DNA of 64,000 nucleotides, taken from an uncultured Flavobacteriaceae bacterium (GTDB taxonomy: Bacteria; Bacteroidota; Bacteroidia; Flavobacteriales; Flavobacteriaceae). Positions 1-8,288 of the stretch are shown one piece after another. The notes beneath the pieces are model-generated. The model did not search any database, was not told the origin of the DNA, and saw only the letters and a list, made by a program, of their open reading frames with translations. The position numbers were made by a program, and so were the translations under genes. The stretch is from assembly GCA_947502635.1 (NCBI GenBank), contig CANNAN010000004.1:1-64000 (forward strand), written 5' to 3'. Each line of letters starts with the position of its first letter. Position 1 is the first letter of the stretch.

Positions 1-1161
1 GAAGCCGAATTAAAAGAAAAGCAAAGGATTCAGGATTCTATTGTAAAAGCAAATGAAGTGGCAAAACGACAACAAGAATTATTATTACAAGCGAAAAAGC
101 GTGAAGCCGAATTAAAAGAAAAGCAAAGGCTTCAGGATTCTATTGTAAAAGCAAATGAAGTGGCAAAACGACAACAAGAGTTATTATTACTGGCCAAAAA
201 ACGCGAATCTGAATTAAAAGAAAAGCAAAGGATTCAGGATTCTATTGCTAAAGCTAATGAAGCAGCGAAACGACAACAAGAGTTATTATTACAAGCCAAA
301 AAGCGCGAAGCCGAATTAAAAGAAAAGCAAAGGATTCAGGATTCTATTGCTAAAGCTAATGAAGTAGCAAAACGACAACAAGAATTATTATTACAAGCGA
401 AAAAGCGTGAAGCCGAATTAAAAGAAAAGCAAAGGCTTCAGGATTCTATTGTAAAAGCAAATGAAGTGGCAAAACGACAACAAGAGTTGTTATTGCAAGC
501 CAAAAAGCGAGAAGCCGAATTAGAAGAAAGGCAAAGGGTTCAGGATTCAATTAGTAAGGCTAAGGAAACGGCAGCTAAACATCTACAGGAACTGTTATTT
601 CAAGCTCAAAAACGCGAAGCCGAATTAAAAGAAAAACTAAGACTTCAGGATTCTATTATTAAAGCTAAGGAAACAACAAAACATCAAGAAGAATTACCAG
701 CAGTAGACACAAATGAAGAAACGGACTTAGAAAGAGTTAAATTTCGAAATACATGCCATTATACTATAAATAGTTATGACGAATTTCATAAAAAAACTCA
801 TATTCGAACCGATCTTTATACAATAAGTGATGATTTAACCGTAGAATTATATAAATATGGACAGCAAGTAAGTATCTTTTTTAATTCTAAAAAAGATTTA
901 GGATGTGTTAGTTATTTTTCTAATAATCGATCTTCTGTAAGAGTTAAACTTGAAAATAATCAGACAATTATATTTTATCATACTTGGAATATGGAATGTG
1001 GTGAGTTTTTATTCAGGGGAAACCTTTCTAAATCACAAATGATACGTTTGGAAAAGTCTCCAATTAAATCAATACTATTAAAAGGAACAGAGGGTACCCT
1101 TGATATTACAGATATAGATTATAAAGAGTTTTTTATTGATAAGTTGAAATGCCTTGAATGA
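1..1161 (+). CDS. Coiled-coil 34-residue-repeat protein, 5' truncated by window edge
   Basis: The reading frame is open from base 1, so the GTG at base 58 in the ORF track is an internal valine codon and the true start lies outside the window. The visible N-terminal half is tandem copies of a 34-residue, charged, helix-forming unit (AKRQQELLLQAKKREAELKE...), rich in Lys, Glu, Gln and Ala and probably a long coiled coil. A last degenerate copy leads into a C-terminal region of about 145 residues with no repeats and four cysteines (motifs NTCHY, LGCVS, MECGE, KCLE). I do not recognise this C-terminal domain. Function is unknown; a structural or surface role is only a guess, because any signal peptide would be upstream of the window. 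Confidence 0.85.
   Translation, partial: EAELKEKQRIQDSIVKANEVAKRQQELLLQAKKREAELKEKQRLQDSIVKANEVAKRQQELLLLAKKRESELKEKQRIQDSIAKANEAAKRQQELLLQAKKREAELKEKQRIQDSIAKANEVAKRQQELLLQAKKREAELKEKQRLQDSIVKANEVAKRQQELLLQAKKREAELEERQRVQDSISKAKETAAKHLQELLFQAQKREAELKEKLRLQDSIIKAKETTKHQEELPAVDTNEETDLERVKFRNTCHYTINSYDEFHKKTHIRTDLYTISDDLTVELYKYGQQVSIFFNSKKDLGCVSYFSNNRSSVRVKLENNQTIIFYHTWNMECGEFLFRGNLSKSQMIRLEKSPIKSILLKGTEGTLDITDIDYKEFFIDKLKCLE
61..675 (+). repeat. 102-bp tandem repeats (34-aa coding units)
   Basis: Five consecutive 102-bp units (61-162, 163-264, 265-366, 367-468, 469-570) encode near-identical 34-residue blocks. A partial unit precedes them at 1-60, and a diverged unit with one extra codon follows to about 675. 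Conservation at the DNA level as well as the protein level indicates recent expansion. Confidence 0.9.
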
Positions 1162-1352
1162 GTGTGACCATGATTGTCGAATACGATCCTAATTATGAAT
1201 CCTATCTGAATTACTAACAATTCAACACACCAAAATTATCATTATGCATAATTAAAAAATATATTGCTTAGAAGCACTTGGACATTGTTTTTTATAGGAC
1301 AAGGACACGTTGTTGGGGGATAGCTTTTTCTAAAATGTTTAACATTTATATT

Positions 1353-1856
1353 TTACTTTAGGTGTTTCTTAATCATATTAGTCCAGTATAATATGATAAA
1401 CAGTATTGATGGTAGAAGAAAAAACATAGCAATTCCAGATGTTAAAAGCGTAGCTCTATTGTCCCCATGCAAACTGTCAAAAGCATCGCCATACGAGAAA
1501 GAAGCTACAATTACTGTAATGATATACATTCCTTGAAATACTGAATAAAGGTATAAACCATTTAATTTTCTCTGTATCATCATAATGGCTCCTACTAATG
1601 TTCCAACCGCCGAACCTGCATAAATCCATCCACGAATATAATTGCTATTTTCATCCATCATAGAAATTATTTCATATAAATAAGCTCTTCCAATTGTAAA
1701 TACAGAACCTATTATAGTTAAGATACACAAAACATTTAAAAAGGTTGTATTGTTTTTTTGATGGTTTATATCATTGACTCTTTGGTCTTCACCACAAGTG
1801 GGGCAGAAATTAGTTTCTTCATCCATTTGCCGATGACATCTTTTACAATTAGTCAT
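1353..1856 (-). CDS. Zinc-ribbon membrane protein
   Basis: This is a 167-residue protein. An N-terminal zinc ribbon uses Cys4-x2-Cys7 and Cys18-x2-Cys21 (motif CPTCGED). It is followed by four predicted membrane segments at roughly residues 40-60, 75-95, 102-122 and 137-158. The layout matches the widespread 'zinc-ribbon domain-containing protein' class, whose function is generally unknown. The gene stands alone, with no close neighbour on the same strand. No catalytic motif is visible. Confidence 0.8.
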   Translation of the reverse strand: MTNCKRCHRQMDEETNFCPTCGEDQRVNDINHQKNNTTFLNVLCILTIIGSVFTIGRAYLYEIISMMDENSNYIRGWIYAGSAVGTLVGAIMMIQRKLNGLYLYSVFQGMYIITVIVASFSYGDAFDSLHGDNRATLLTSGIAMFFLLPSILFIILYWTNMIKKHLK

Positions 1857-2235
1857 GTTTTTTTAATATTTTTCTAGTTTAGAAGCCAAATATCTGGGTT
1901 TATTTAATTTTAAATCACCCTGTTTTCAGTGAAAATGGAATGTAGATACGATTCAACTATATACGTTGCGTAAAACGTCCATAGGACTTTTTTGACGCAG
2001 CCCAAAGTTAATAAATAAGCGAGAGTTTCTGTTTAGGAAATCTGTTGCAATGTATTGTAGGTTTTGTGACTGTTGCACAATTACCATTTCAAAACTATCA
2101 AGTATTTTATGTATTTAGCTATTTTTTAAGCGACTGATTTACAGTGTTAAGTTTCTTTTGAATTTATGGAAAACAGTCTGGCTTTATCAAAAATAGTTGT
2201 TGCGCAACGGTTACTTTTGTTATAGCACTTTTAAT
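1857..2235. other. Gene-free stretch containing MITE copy 1
   Basis: No ORF with coding character is seen. The right half is the 149-bp terminal-inverted-repeat element described separately. The left part (1857-2061) is AT-rich with no recognisable feature. Confidence 0.6.
2066..2214. mobile_element. MITE-like element, copy 1 (149 bp)
   Basis: The left end GTGACTGTTGCACAA is an imperfect inverted repeat of the right end (TTGTTGCGCAACGGTTAC). The element is flanked by TTTT on both sides (2062-2065 and 2215-2218), consistent with a 4-bp target duplication. It is about 92% identical over its full length to the copy at 4908-5056, and both are exactly 149 bp. There is no ORF inside, so it would depend on a transposase elsewhere. 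The parent insertion sequence family is not identified. Confidence 0.75.
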
Positions 2236-3324
2236 TTAATACTTTGCAGCTAATATCGCTAATTCCCTTGTAATTTTGGTTGGTGAATTACAATCGCAGT
2301 TATTCAATCCTATAACATAGATATCTTCTTTAGGAAGATATACTCCCATTGATTTGAAACCAAAAATATGTCCACCATGCTCTCTAGTGGAAATTCCATT
2401 TATTTCTTTAATATGCCATCCATATCCGTAGTTAATATACTTTCCATTATTCAATGTATAATTGGTAAATGCTTTTTGAGTTGATTCCATACTAATCAAA
2501 AGGTTTTTCTTTATAGCTTCTTGCCATTTTAACATATCATCTACGTTAGAAATTAGAGACCCAGCGGCATAAGGTAATGTATAACTGATATACTTATTTT
2601 TAACATAGTCATCTCTTTTATGGTAACCAGAAACTTTGTTTTTGATAACTTTAGTATGAGTCGCATATGAGGACGATGACATGTTTAATTTTTTGAATAT
2701 ATTTTCTTCTACAAAATTGGTGTAATTTTGTCCAGACAGTAATTCTATGATATAGCCTAAAATAATATAGCCAGAATTATTATATTTAAATTCTTCTCCA
2801 GGATTAAAATCCATTGACTCGTTTTTAAAGAAATCGATAAGCTCTAAAGGGGTTAAATCATTTTTGGATATACCTCTAATTTCTTTCATACGCGTATAGT
2901 TCTTTATACCAGATGTATGAGTGAGTAGATGATGAATTGTAATGGTCTTACCATGCGTAGGGTAATCAGGGATAAATTTTGTGATTTCATCATTCAAATC
3001 TAGTTTCCTTCTTTCCATAAGCATTAAAATAGATATTGCAGTAAACTGTTTTGTTATAGAACCTATTTCAAAAATATTTTCTGTTTGCATTGGAACACTC
3101 AATTCCAGATTTGCGAGACCAAATGCTTCTTTGTAAATGATGTTTCCGTTTTTTGAAATTAAGAAGGTTGCACCTGGGCCATTTGGAGGATATTTTTCTT
3201 GCAATAAACTATCAATATTGGATTTTAAATCTTGAGCGTAGCATATAGATTGAGAATTAATGGATAAAACAGTAACAATTATTAATAGATACTTTAAATA
3301 AAGTGCTTTTTTCATTTTTGTCAT
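2236..3324 (-). CDS. Secreted serine hydrolase (beta-lactamase/class C family)
   Basis: This is a 362-residue member of the beta-lactamase-related (PF00144) family. The N-terminus is a signal peptide ending near residue 30 (ICYAQD), so the protein is exported. The catalytic S-x-x-K is Ser89-Ile-Thr-Lys92. The second motif is Tyr181-Asn-Asn, in place of the usual Tyr-Ser/Ala-Asn. The third is His316-Gly-Gly. HLLTHTSGI, typical of the family, is also present. Members are peptidases, esterases or beta-lactamases and the substrate cannot be told from sequence. Start may be Met1 or Met4. MITE copy 1 lies 21 bp beyond its stop codon. Confidence 0.9.
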   Translation of the reverse strand: MTKMKKALYLKYLLIIVTVLSINSQSICYAQDLKSNIDSLLQEKYPPNGPGATFLISKNGNIIYKEAFGLANLELSVPMQTENIFEIGSITKQFTAISILMLMERRKLDLNDEITKFIPDYPTHGKTITIHHLLTHTSGIKNYTRMKEIRGISKNDLTPLELIDFFKNESMDFNPGEEFKYNNSGYIILGYIIELLSGQNYTNFVEENIFKKLNMSSSSYATHTKVIKNKVSGYHKRDDYVKNKYISYTLPYAAGSLISNVDDMLKWQEAIKKNLLISMESTQKAFTNYTLNNGKYINYGYGWHIKEINGISTREHGGHIFGFKSMGVYLPKEDIYVIGLNNCDCNSPTKITRELAILAAKY

Positions 3325-3543
3325 TTTAAATATTATTTGTTCATTGGACGATGAATAAAATATTTTGGTTACAAAAAATTAAAATAGATATAATTGAAGT
3401 TATAGAATGAAGATCGTTTCTTGCTTATGAGCAGTAAGAGAGCAAACTGACGTTTATAATTATACATCTATGAAAAAGCTGTAAGTCTAGAATCTCTATA
3501 AATCACAAAAAATATGAACACTCAAATTAATGCTCAACCAAAG

Positions 3544-4047
3544 TTATACATTGGGGTCAACATTCACAAGATAATAAAGTAGAACTCCATAAATGATATC
3601 TAACCAAAAAAAATGTAGAATTCTAGCTATATAAATTATGGCTACCAATGGAATACCAACTAAGGCAAGATAATTACCTTTTTTAATTTCAATAATACTA
3701 TTTTTCCATAATAAATCTCCCATTTTTGTGTTGGGAAATGAATGAGCCGCAATCGAAATACCAAGCCATACAAATATAAATTCTATATCTGGAATAAGGT
3801 TTAGTCCTATATAAAATAGTATCAAAGAAATAAATGACATAATAATGAATGGTAGAATTGCAATTCCAAATGTTTTTGAATATTCTTTTGGGATATCATG
3901 AACTACTGGAAGTTCTTCTCCTGTTATGGAAAAATAATTCACTTGAAACAACTCTATTTTTAAATATTCACAACTCTTTTTATTAATAAAAGCATCTAAT
4001 ATTACACCTGGAAAAGTTAGTATTCGAATAAGTAATCCTATTATCAT
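3544..4047 (-). CDS. Conserved multi-pass membrane protein
   Basis: The 167-residue protein has hydrophobic segments near residues 1-18, 63-85, 88-105 and 125-160. A polar stretch in the middle contains AHSFPNTKMGD. I do not assign a function: the AHSFPNT motif may mark a conserved integral-membrane family, but no catalytic set such as HExxH is present. It is on the same strand as the small genes around it but separated by gaps of over 180 bp, so a shared operon is doubtful. Confidence 0.7.
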   Translation of the reverse strand: MIIGLLIRILTFPGVILDAFINKKSCEYLKIELFQVNYFSITGEELPVVHDIPKEYSKTFGIAILPFIIMSFISLILFYIGLNLIPDIEFIFVWLGISIAAHSFPNTKMGDLLWKNSIIEIKKGNYLALVGIPLVAIIYIARILHFFWLDIIYGVLLYYLVNVDPNV

Positions 4048-4074
4048 AGATTTTTATTTATTGTACATAGTATT

Positions 4075-4229
4075 TTATTTTTTTCCTTTTGGAATTGTTC
4101 CGCTCATCCATTCTTTCACTTTAAACGTCCCAAACATTAGATTGCCAATATTCTCAACTGAAATCATCAAGTTCACCACTTAATGAAACATATAGCAATT
4201 AACAGTATGGTAAAAATCTTTATTTTCAT
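4075..4229 (-). pseudogene. Small secreted/membrane protein gene, one-base frameshift
   Basis: Starting at the ATG at 4229, the frame reads MKIKIFTILLIAICFIKW then stops. A second frame continues as VVNLMISVENIGNLMFGTFK to a stop at 4075. Adding one base at the AAG codon after residue 16 joins the two halves into a 51-residue protein with an N-terminal hydrophobic segment, and the span is exactly one base short of 52 codons. The start lies 5 bp after the stop of the upstream gene piece, consistent with one transcript. It may be a true pseudogene or an uncorrected sequencing error. Confidence 0.45.
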
Positions 4230-4233
4230 TTTA

Positions 4234-4352
4234 TTATTTATTTTCAAAAAGTTCCTTTAGCGAATCATTTTTATATTCTGTGTGATGATTAATAGCTGGC
4301 AGTAATACTATAACAAGGTCGACCAAACTTATGAAATCTTTTTCTGTATAAA
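4234..4352 (-). pseudogene. Detached C-terminus of the YPD-repeat protein (frameshift)
   Basis: Downstream of the stop of the YPD-repeat ORF, another frame stays open and looks coding: SGTVDYLVYTEKDFISLVDL, continuing to ELFENK and a stop at 4234. Adding one T in the run encoding the final DDV of the upstream ORF fuses the two frames. The combined span 4234-4697 is one base short of 155 codons. Confidence 0.5.
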
Positions 4353-4697
4353 CTAAATAGTCAACTGTTCCTGATCTGGATGCGAAACATCATCTCCAAC
4401 TTTCAATTTTAAATCAGGGTAAGAAACGTTATCACTTGCTCTGATTTTAAAATCTGGATAATTTGATTTTGTTATTATGAAATTTGCTTGACTTTTATTA
4501 GAAGTAACACGGACAGTAAAACCCTCATAACTCATATCACTTCCTATTTTTATTCTAATATCAGGATATGAAACATTGTCTCCAATTTTTACTCGTAAAT
4601 CTGGATAGGAAATATTATCTTCGACCTTAAATGTTGTCTGTGAAAAAGAATAACAGGCGTTTAAAATTATAAGGCTTAAAACTAATTTTAATTTCAT
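4353..4697 (-). CDS. Secreted YPD-repeat protein, probably frameshifted at its 3' end
   Basis: The start is set at Met11 of the ORF track (4697), because MKLKLVLSLIILNACYSFSQ is a clear signal peptide. The mature part consists of short beta-type repeats of about 13 residues (DNVSYPDLRVKIG, DNVSYPDIRIKIG, DNVSYPDLKLKVG), with a central variant lacking YPD. The ORF ends in DQEQLTI. The other frame just downstream reads as a sensible continuation, so the natural protein was probably about 154 residues. I do not recognise a characterised family, and function is unknown. Confidence 0.65.
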   Translation of the reverse strand: MKLKLVLSLIILNACYSFSQTTFKVEDNISYPDLRVKIGDNVSYPDIRIKIGSDMSYEGFTVRVTSNKSQANFIITKSNYPDFKIRASDNVSYPDLKLKVGDDVSHPDQEQLTI

Positions 4698-5072
4698 AAT
4701 TGGATTTTTAAAAATGCGACACAACATTAAATATATGCAATCGTGCGTGCAGAAGTTCGAGGAACTTTAGTTTGACAAAAGCGCATATCTTTTTATTTAT
4801 GGCTAATTTAATTTAAAATGTAATAAATCAAAATTGTATGTGCGGCTTAGCAAAAAAGATACCATATTTCCTTTAGATAACCAAACCTGGTATGACGTAT
4901 ATATAGTGTGGCTGTTGCACAACTACCATTTCAAAGCTATCAAGTATTTTTATGTGTTTAGCTATTTTTTAAACGACTGATTTACAGTGTTAATTTTCTT
5001 TTGAATTTATGGAAACAGTCTGGTTTTATCAAAAATAGTTGTTGCGCAACAGTTACTAGTGTTACTAACTGG
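4698..5072. other. Gene-free stretch containing MITE copy 2
   Basis: No coding ORF is seen. The right half is the second 149-bp element. The left half (4728-4900) is AT-rich with no recognised site. Confidence 0.6.
4908..5056. mobile_element. MITE-like element, copy 2 (149 bp)
   Basis: The left end GTGGCTGTTGCACAAC and the complement of the right end GTAACTGTTGCGCAAC form a 16-bp inverted repeat with three mismatches. TAGT flanks both sides (4904-4907 and 5057-5060), a 4-bp duplication like that of copy 1. The two copies differ by about eleven substitutions plus one compensating insertion/deletion pair. Orientation is the same as copy 1. No ORF lies inside. Confidence 0.8.
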
Positions 5073-5747
5073 CTATTTTTTAAATGCTATTTCAGGAAAA
5101 TGCGGTTTCCATATCTTATTTATGTCTTTTCTTGTATTGGAAAACATAACATCCGATAATTCATTATCAATAACTTTTTTCCTGAATCTACTAGAGACAT
5201 AAATGCCTGCGGAATAGAAAGGGATTTCAAATAGATCAATTGATGAATCAAAATTCTCATTAAAAACTATTCTATTTGTTTTGAAAGAATAACTCTCGGA
5301 ATAGTCCAATTTACTATTAAGCTCGATAAATTTTAGTCTTTCATCATGAGACTCTAGTTTCTTAAGATCGTTCTTTCCTTTGGTAATAATTATATCACTC
5401 TCTTTAAAATCAATCCAATCATGGAACTGATCAAAACAACTCTTGTCATACTTTAAAAACTTATATGAGTACTTTTTTGTGTAGTTTATTAGATTAAGAA
5501 ATTTTTGCTTACGCTTTACTATTGTATCAATAATCTCATATCTAGGAAGTTTAAGTTGTTTTAATATTTCTAAAGTCTTTTCATTGATAACAAAACCATC
5601 ACTATGTGTAGAAAATAGAATGTCATTTAGGTTATCAAATTCATCATCATCATACATTTCACCAACCCAAATTCTAGATTTATTTTTAATGATCTCTTCT
5701 TCATACTCTAGAGCGCCAGAATCATTAATGTGAAAAGTGTAGTACAT
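5073..5747 (-). CDS. Uncharacterised cytoplasmic protein, possibly immunity-type
   Basis: Start placed at MYYTFHIND (5747), because the 18 residues before it in the ORF track look non-coding. The 224-residue protein is acidic, with no signal peptide or membrane segment. A block reading INEKTLEILKQLKLPRYEII followed by strands and a late FYSAG...SSRFRKKV resembles the layout of Imm11/DUF1629-type immunity proteins. I could not confirm this and no toxin gene lies next to it. MITE copy 2 ends 16 bp beyond its stop codon. Confidence 0.65.
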   Translation of the reverse strand: MYYTFHINDSGALEYEEEIIKNKSRIWVGEMYDDDEFDNLNDILFSTHSDGFVINEKTLEILKQLKLPRYEIIDTIVKRKQKFLNLINYTKKYSYKFLKYDKSCFDQFHDWIDFKESDIIITKGKNDLKKLESHDERLKFIELNSKLDYSESYSFKTNRIVFNENFDSSIDLFEIPFYSAGIYVSSRFRKKVIDNELSDVMFSNTRKDINKIWKPHFPEIAFKK

Positions 5748-5913
5748 GTTTTTTACTTGTTGCCAACAACGGAATATATCTAAAAGTATACATATATCCA
5801 TTATATTTTCACAAATCTAAGTGATTTCTGACTAACTTAAAGTTAATTAGCAACAACTTAAGTGAAATTCATACTATTTTAATACAGTATATAGGGGAGG
5901 ATAAAGCTCTTTT

Positions 5914-7095
5914 CTAATTCATTTTAGTTGAAACAACCACAATTTTAGTATTATCAACGTCTGTGGTGAAAAATAAATAAAAGTGTCCACCTTCTTTAAT
6001 ATTGAATTTTTTCCGAATTTGTTGAACCGTTTCAGGGAAATTTCTAGTTGTAATATTCGCTTTAGAAATTCCAGTTTTTTTTAATGCCTTTTTATTATAG
6101 GGCATAATGCTTTCAATTTTAAAAGACCTGCCAGGAAATTCAATTAAAATAGTACTCGTATATAAATGAGAATGTTTATTGAGTTTATAAATATTTAGCT
6201 GATTGCTTATAGAATGAAATGCTCCAGCTTTTAAAATGGCACTATTGGGCTCGTATAGATAGGTGAGTGGCTTATGGTATTTTGATTCTGAAGTTTTCTC
6301 TTTTGCTATTGAAAAATTAAAAAGCTCTTTTGTTTCCTTTTTTATATTTACTGTTTCTATATGTATGTCACCTTCAAAACCGCTCTCTAAAATCCAAAGC
6401 AATTCTTTAACCTCATTATTTATGGCAACTGTATGAATTGTTTTTACGTATTTTAATTCATTAATACCAACAGATAAATCAAGTAAAGGAGATGTTTTAA
6501 TCATGATGTTTTTTGAATGACTAAATAGTAACTCAAGATGCTCTGGAACGTTAGGAAGACAATCGTTTAAGAAGAAGACCTTTCCTTTACTATCATGTCT
6601 TCTGGAAGGATCTATATAAATCCAATTAAATTGTTTTTCAGAAGTATTTAAATAATTGATACCATCTATATTTTTAGAGGTTATATTATCAACACCTAAT
6701 TGTTTATAATTATGAATTACAAGGTTTGATAGACTGTCATTAATTTCGCAATGTGTAACCGTATTAAATACTTTTGAAAAATAATAGCAATCGACTCCAA
6801 AACCACCTGTTAGATCTACAATAGATTCACCATTGATTAAACTGGCTTTGTGACGGGCTGTTATTTCAGAAGAAGTTTGTTCTATATTTAGCTTATTAGG
6901 ATAATAGATATTATCGCAAACAAACCAAGTTGGTAATTTTTTTTCACTGCGTTTTTTTGCTTCGATTTGTTCAATAATAGCTTTGGACGAAACAGATGGG
7001 AATGGAATTCCTTTTAGTAGCAATGATGTTATATCAGAATTTAAATGATTATTTATAAATTCTTGTATTTCAGTATTTAAAATAGCGGTATCCAA
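5914..7095 (-). CDS. THUMP-like class I SAM-dependent methyltransferase
   Basis: This 393-residue protein has a Rossmann methyltransferase core. The SAM-binding motif I is VDLTGGFGVD at residues 93-102. The motif IV position carries Asp162-Pro-Ser-Arg-Arg (IYIDPSRRHD), the signature of the Bacteroidetes 'THUMP-like' methyltransferase family related to RNA methylases. The C-terminal third forms the THUMP-like region (PGRSFKIESIMPYNKKALKK...). An RNA substrate is likely from family but not shown here. The gene ends 9 bp from the start of the transporter gene region on the same strand, and translation of the two could be linked. Confidence 0.9.
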   Translation of the reverse strand: MDTAILNTEIQEFINNHLNSDITSLLLKGIPFPSVSSKAIIEQIEAKKRSEKKLPTWFVCDNIYYPNKLNIEQTSSEITARHKASLINGESIVDLTGGFGVDCYYFSKVFNTVTHCEINDSLSNLVIHNYKQLGVDNITSKNIDGINYLNTSEKQFNWIYIDPSRRHDSKGKVFFLNDCLPNVPEHLELLFSHSKNIMIKTSPLLDLSVGINELKYVKTIHTVAINNEVKELLWILESGFEGDIHIETVNIKKETKELFNFSIAKEKTSESKYHKPLTYLYEPNSAILKAGAFHSISNQLNIYKLNKHSHLYTSTILIEFPGRSFKIESIMPYNKKALKKTGISKANITTRNFPETVQQIRKKFNIKEGGHFYLFFTTDVDNTKIVVVSTKMN

Positions 7096-7104
7096 ATAGT
7101 AATA

Positions 7105-8193
7105 TTATAGATCTTTTGTGAGTTTTTTTACAATCTTATTTTCAGATAAAAACTCCTTTAAAATGACTTTTATAGCCGTATAGGCAGGAACAGCGATAAT
7201 TAAACCAATAACGCCAAATAATATACCAGTAATTAAAATCACTAAAAATATTTCTAAGGGATGTGATTTTACGCTTTTTGAAAATATAACAGGCTGACTT
7301 CCGAAGTTATCAACCAATTGTCCAATCATAAATACAATAAATACCCAGAATGTTTTAGGTAAAATAACGTCGCTAAAACTCTCACCAAGATTACTCGTCA
7401 TAGTTAATGTTATCATTAATAAAGCTCCAATTAGTGGGCCTACGTAAGGAATCAGGTTTAATAAGGCACAAAGAAACGCTATAACAATCGCATTTTCTAC
7501 GCCTATAATAAGCAAACCTATTGTATAGATAATGAATAGGATTAATATTTGAAAAATGAGACCTACAAAGTATCTTGAAAGTAAATCTTTAATTTTAGTT
7601 GATGAGTTTTTCCAACGTGATTCTTTGTTGTCTGGAATAAAGGTTAAGAGACCATTTTCAAATAAACGACTATCTTTTAAAAAGAAAAACGAAATAAAAA
7701 GCACAGAAAACAAGCCAATACTAAAACTTCCTAAACCACTGACTACTGAGTTTAAAAAGTTAGGGATTAATGAGTAATCTATTTTAGATAATAGATTAGA
7801 TTCTTTGATAGACTCTTCTAAATCGATCTGGTGTAAATCGAAATAAGTAATGATTTCTGTATACAAATTTTCAATATTAACCTGTAGCTCATCAATATTT
7901 AATAGAGACAAATTTTGACCCTGTTTTATAACCAATGGAATGAATAAACCTACCAACCCTAAAAACAAGCCCAAAAGAACGACCATAGTAACAATTACGG
8001 CAATGGTATTTTTAAACTTTAATCGGTGTTCTAAAAATAAAACAATAGGTCGCCCTATTAGAGAAATCACAGCTGCAATTGCTACATAACCAATAACGGA
8101 TTGTATTTGATATAAAAAGTAAAGAGCTACGGCTATGCCTAAAATAATAGCGATAGCTTTTAAAATACCATTAGAAATTGTATTAGAATTCAA
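7105..8193 (-). CDS. AI-2E family transporter
   Basis: This is a 362-residue integral membrane protein with about eight hydrophobic segments, in the PF01594 arrangement: two N-terminal helices, a soluble loop (residues about 95-140), a long membrane bundle, and a late AVPAYTAIKVILKEF motif. LNLIPYVGPLIGA is the family hallmark. Despite the name, members carry diverse substrates or ions, so function cannot be fixed. It lies directly upstream of the methyltransferase on the same strand with a 9-bp gap. Confidence 0.9.
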   Translation of the reverse strand: MNSNTISNGILKAIAIILGIAVALYFLYQIQSVIGYVAIAAVISLIGRPIVLFLEHRLKFKNTIAVIVTMVVLLGLFLGLVGLFIPLVIKQGQNLSLLNIDELQVNIENLYTEIITYFDLHQIDLEESIKESNLLSKIDYSLIPNFLNSVVSGLGSFSIGLFSVLFISFFFLKDSRLFENGLLTFIPDNKESRWKNSSTKIKDLLSRYFVGLIFQILILFIIYTIGLLIIGVENAIVIAFLCALLNLIPYVGPLIGALLMITLTMTSNLGESFSDVILPKTFWVFIVFMIGQLVDNFGSQPVIFSKSVKSHPLEIFLVILITGILFGVIGLIIAVPAYTAIKVILKEFLSENKIVKKLTKDL

Positions 8194-8288
8194 TTGATCA
8201 AGTTTTGAATAGTAAATCTAGTCATTTCGAACCAAAAGGAGAAATTGCATTCACTAATTTATGAGTTGTTATATTAATTCGATATGAT

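Noticed and set aside
58-60. GTG at base 58 as the start of the first gene, as in the ORF track
   Set aside because: The frame is open to base 1 and this GTG is the valine of a repeat unit that recurs in every copy.
1171-1218. Short ORF MIVEYDPNYESYLNY, loosely like a piece of ribosomal protein L2
   Set aside because: Only 15 residues, with no further similarity around it; likely chance.
1353-5801. Integron-like gene-cassette array with attC sites
   Set aside because: Genes share orientation, but the repeated element occurs at only two of the junctions and shows inverted ends plus 4-bp flanking duplications, which fits a mobile element better.
7556-7777. Plus-strand 73-residue ORF
   Set aside because: Lies wholly within the AI-2E transporter gene on the other strand; a shadow.
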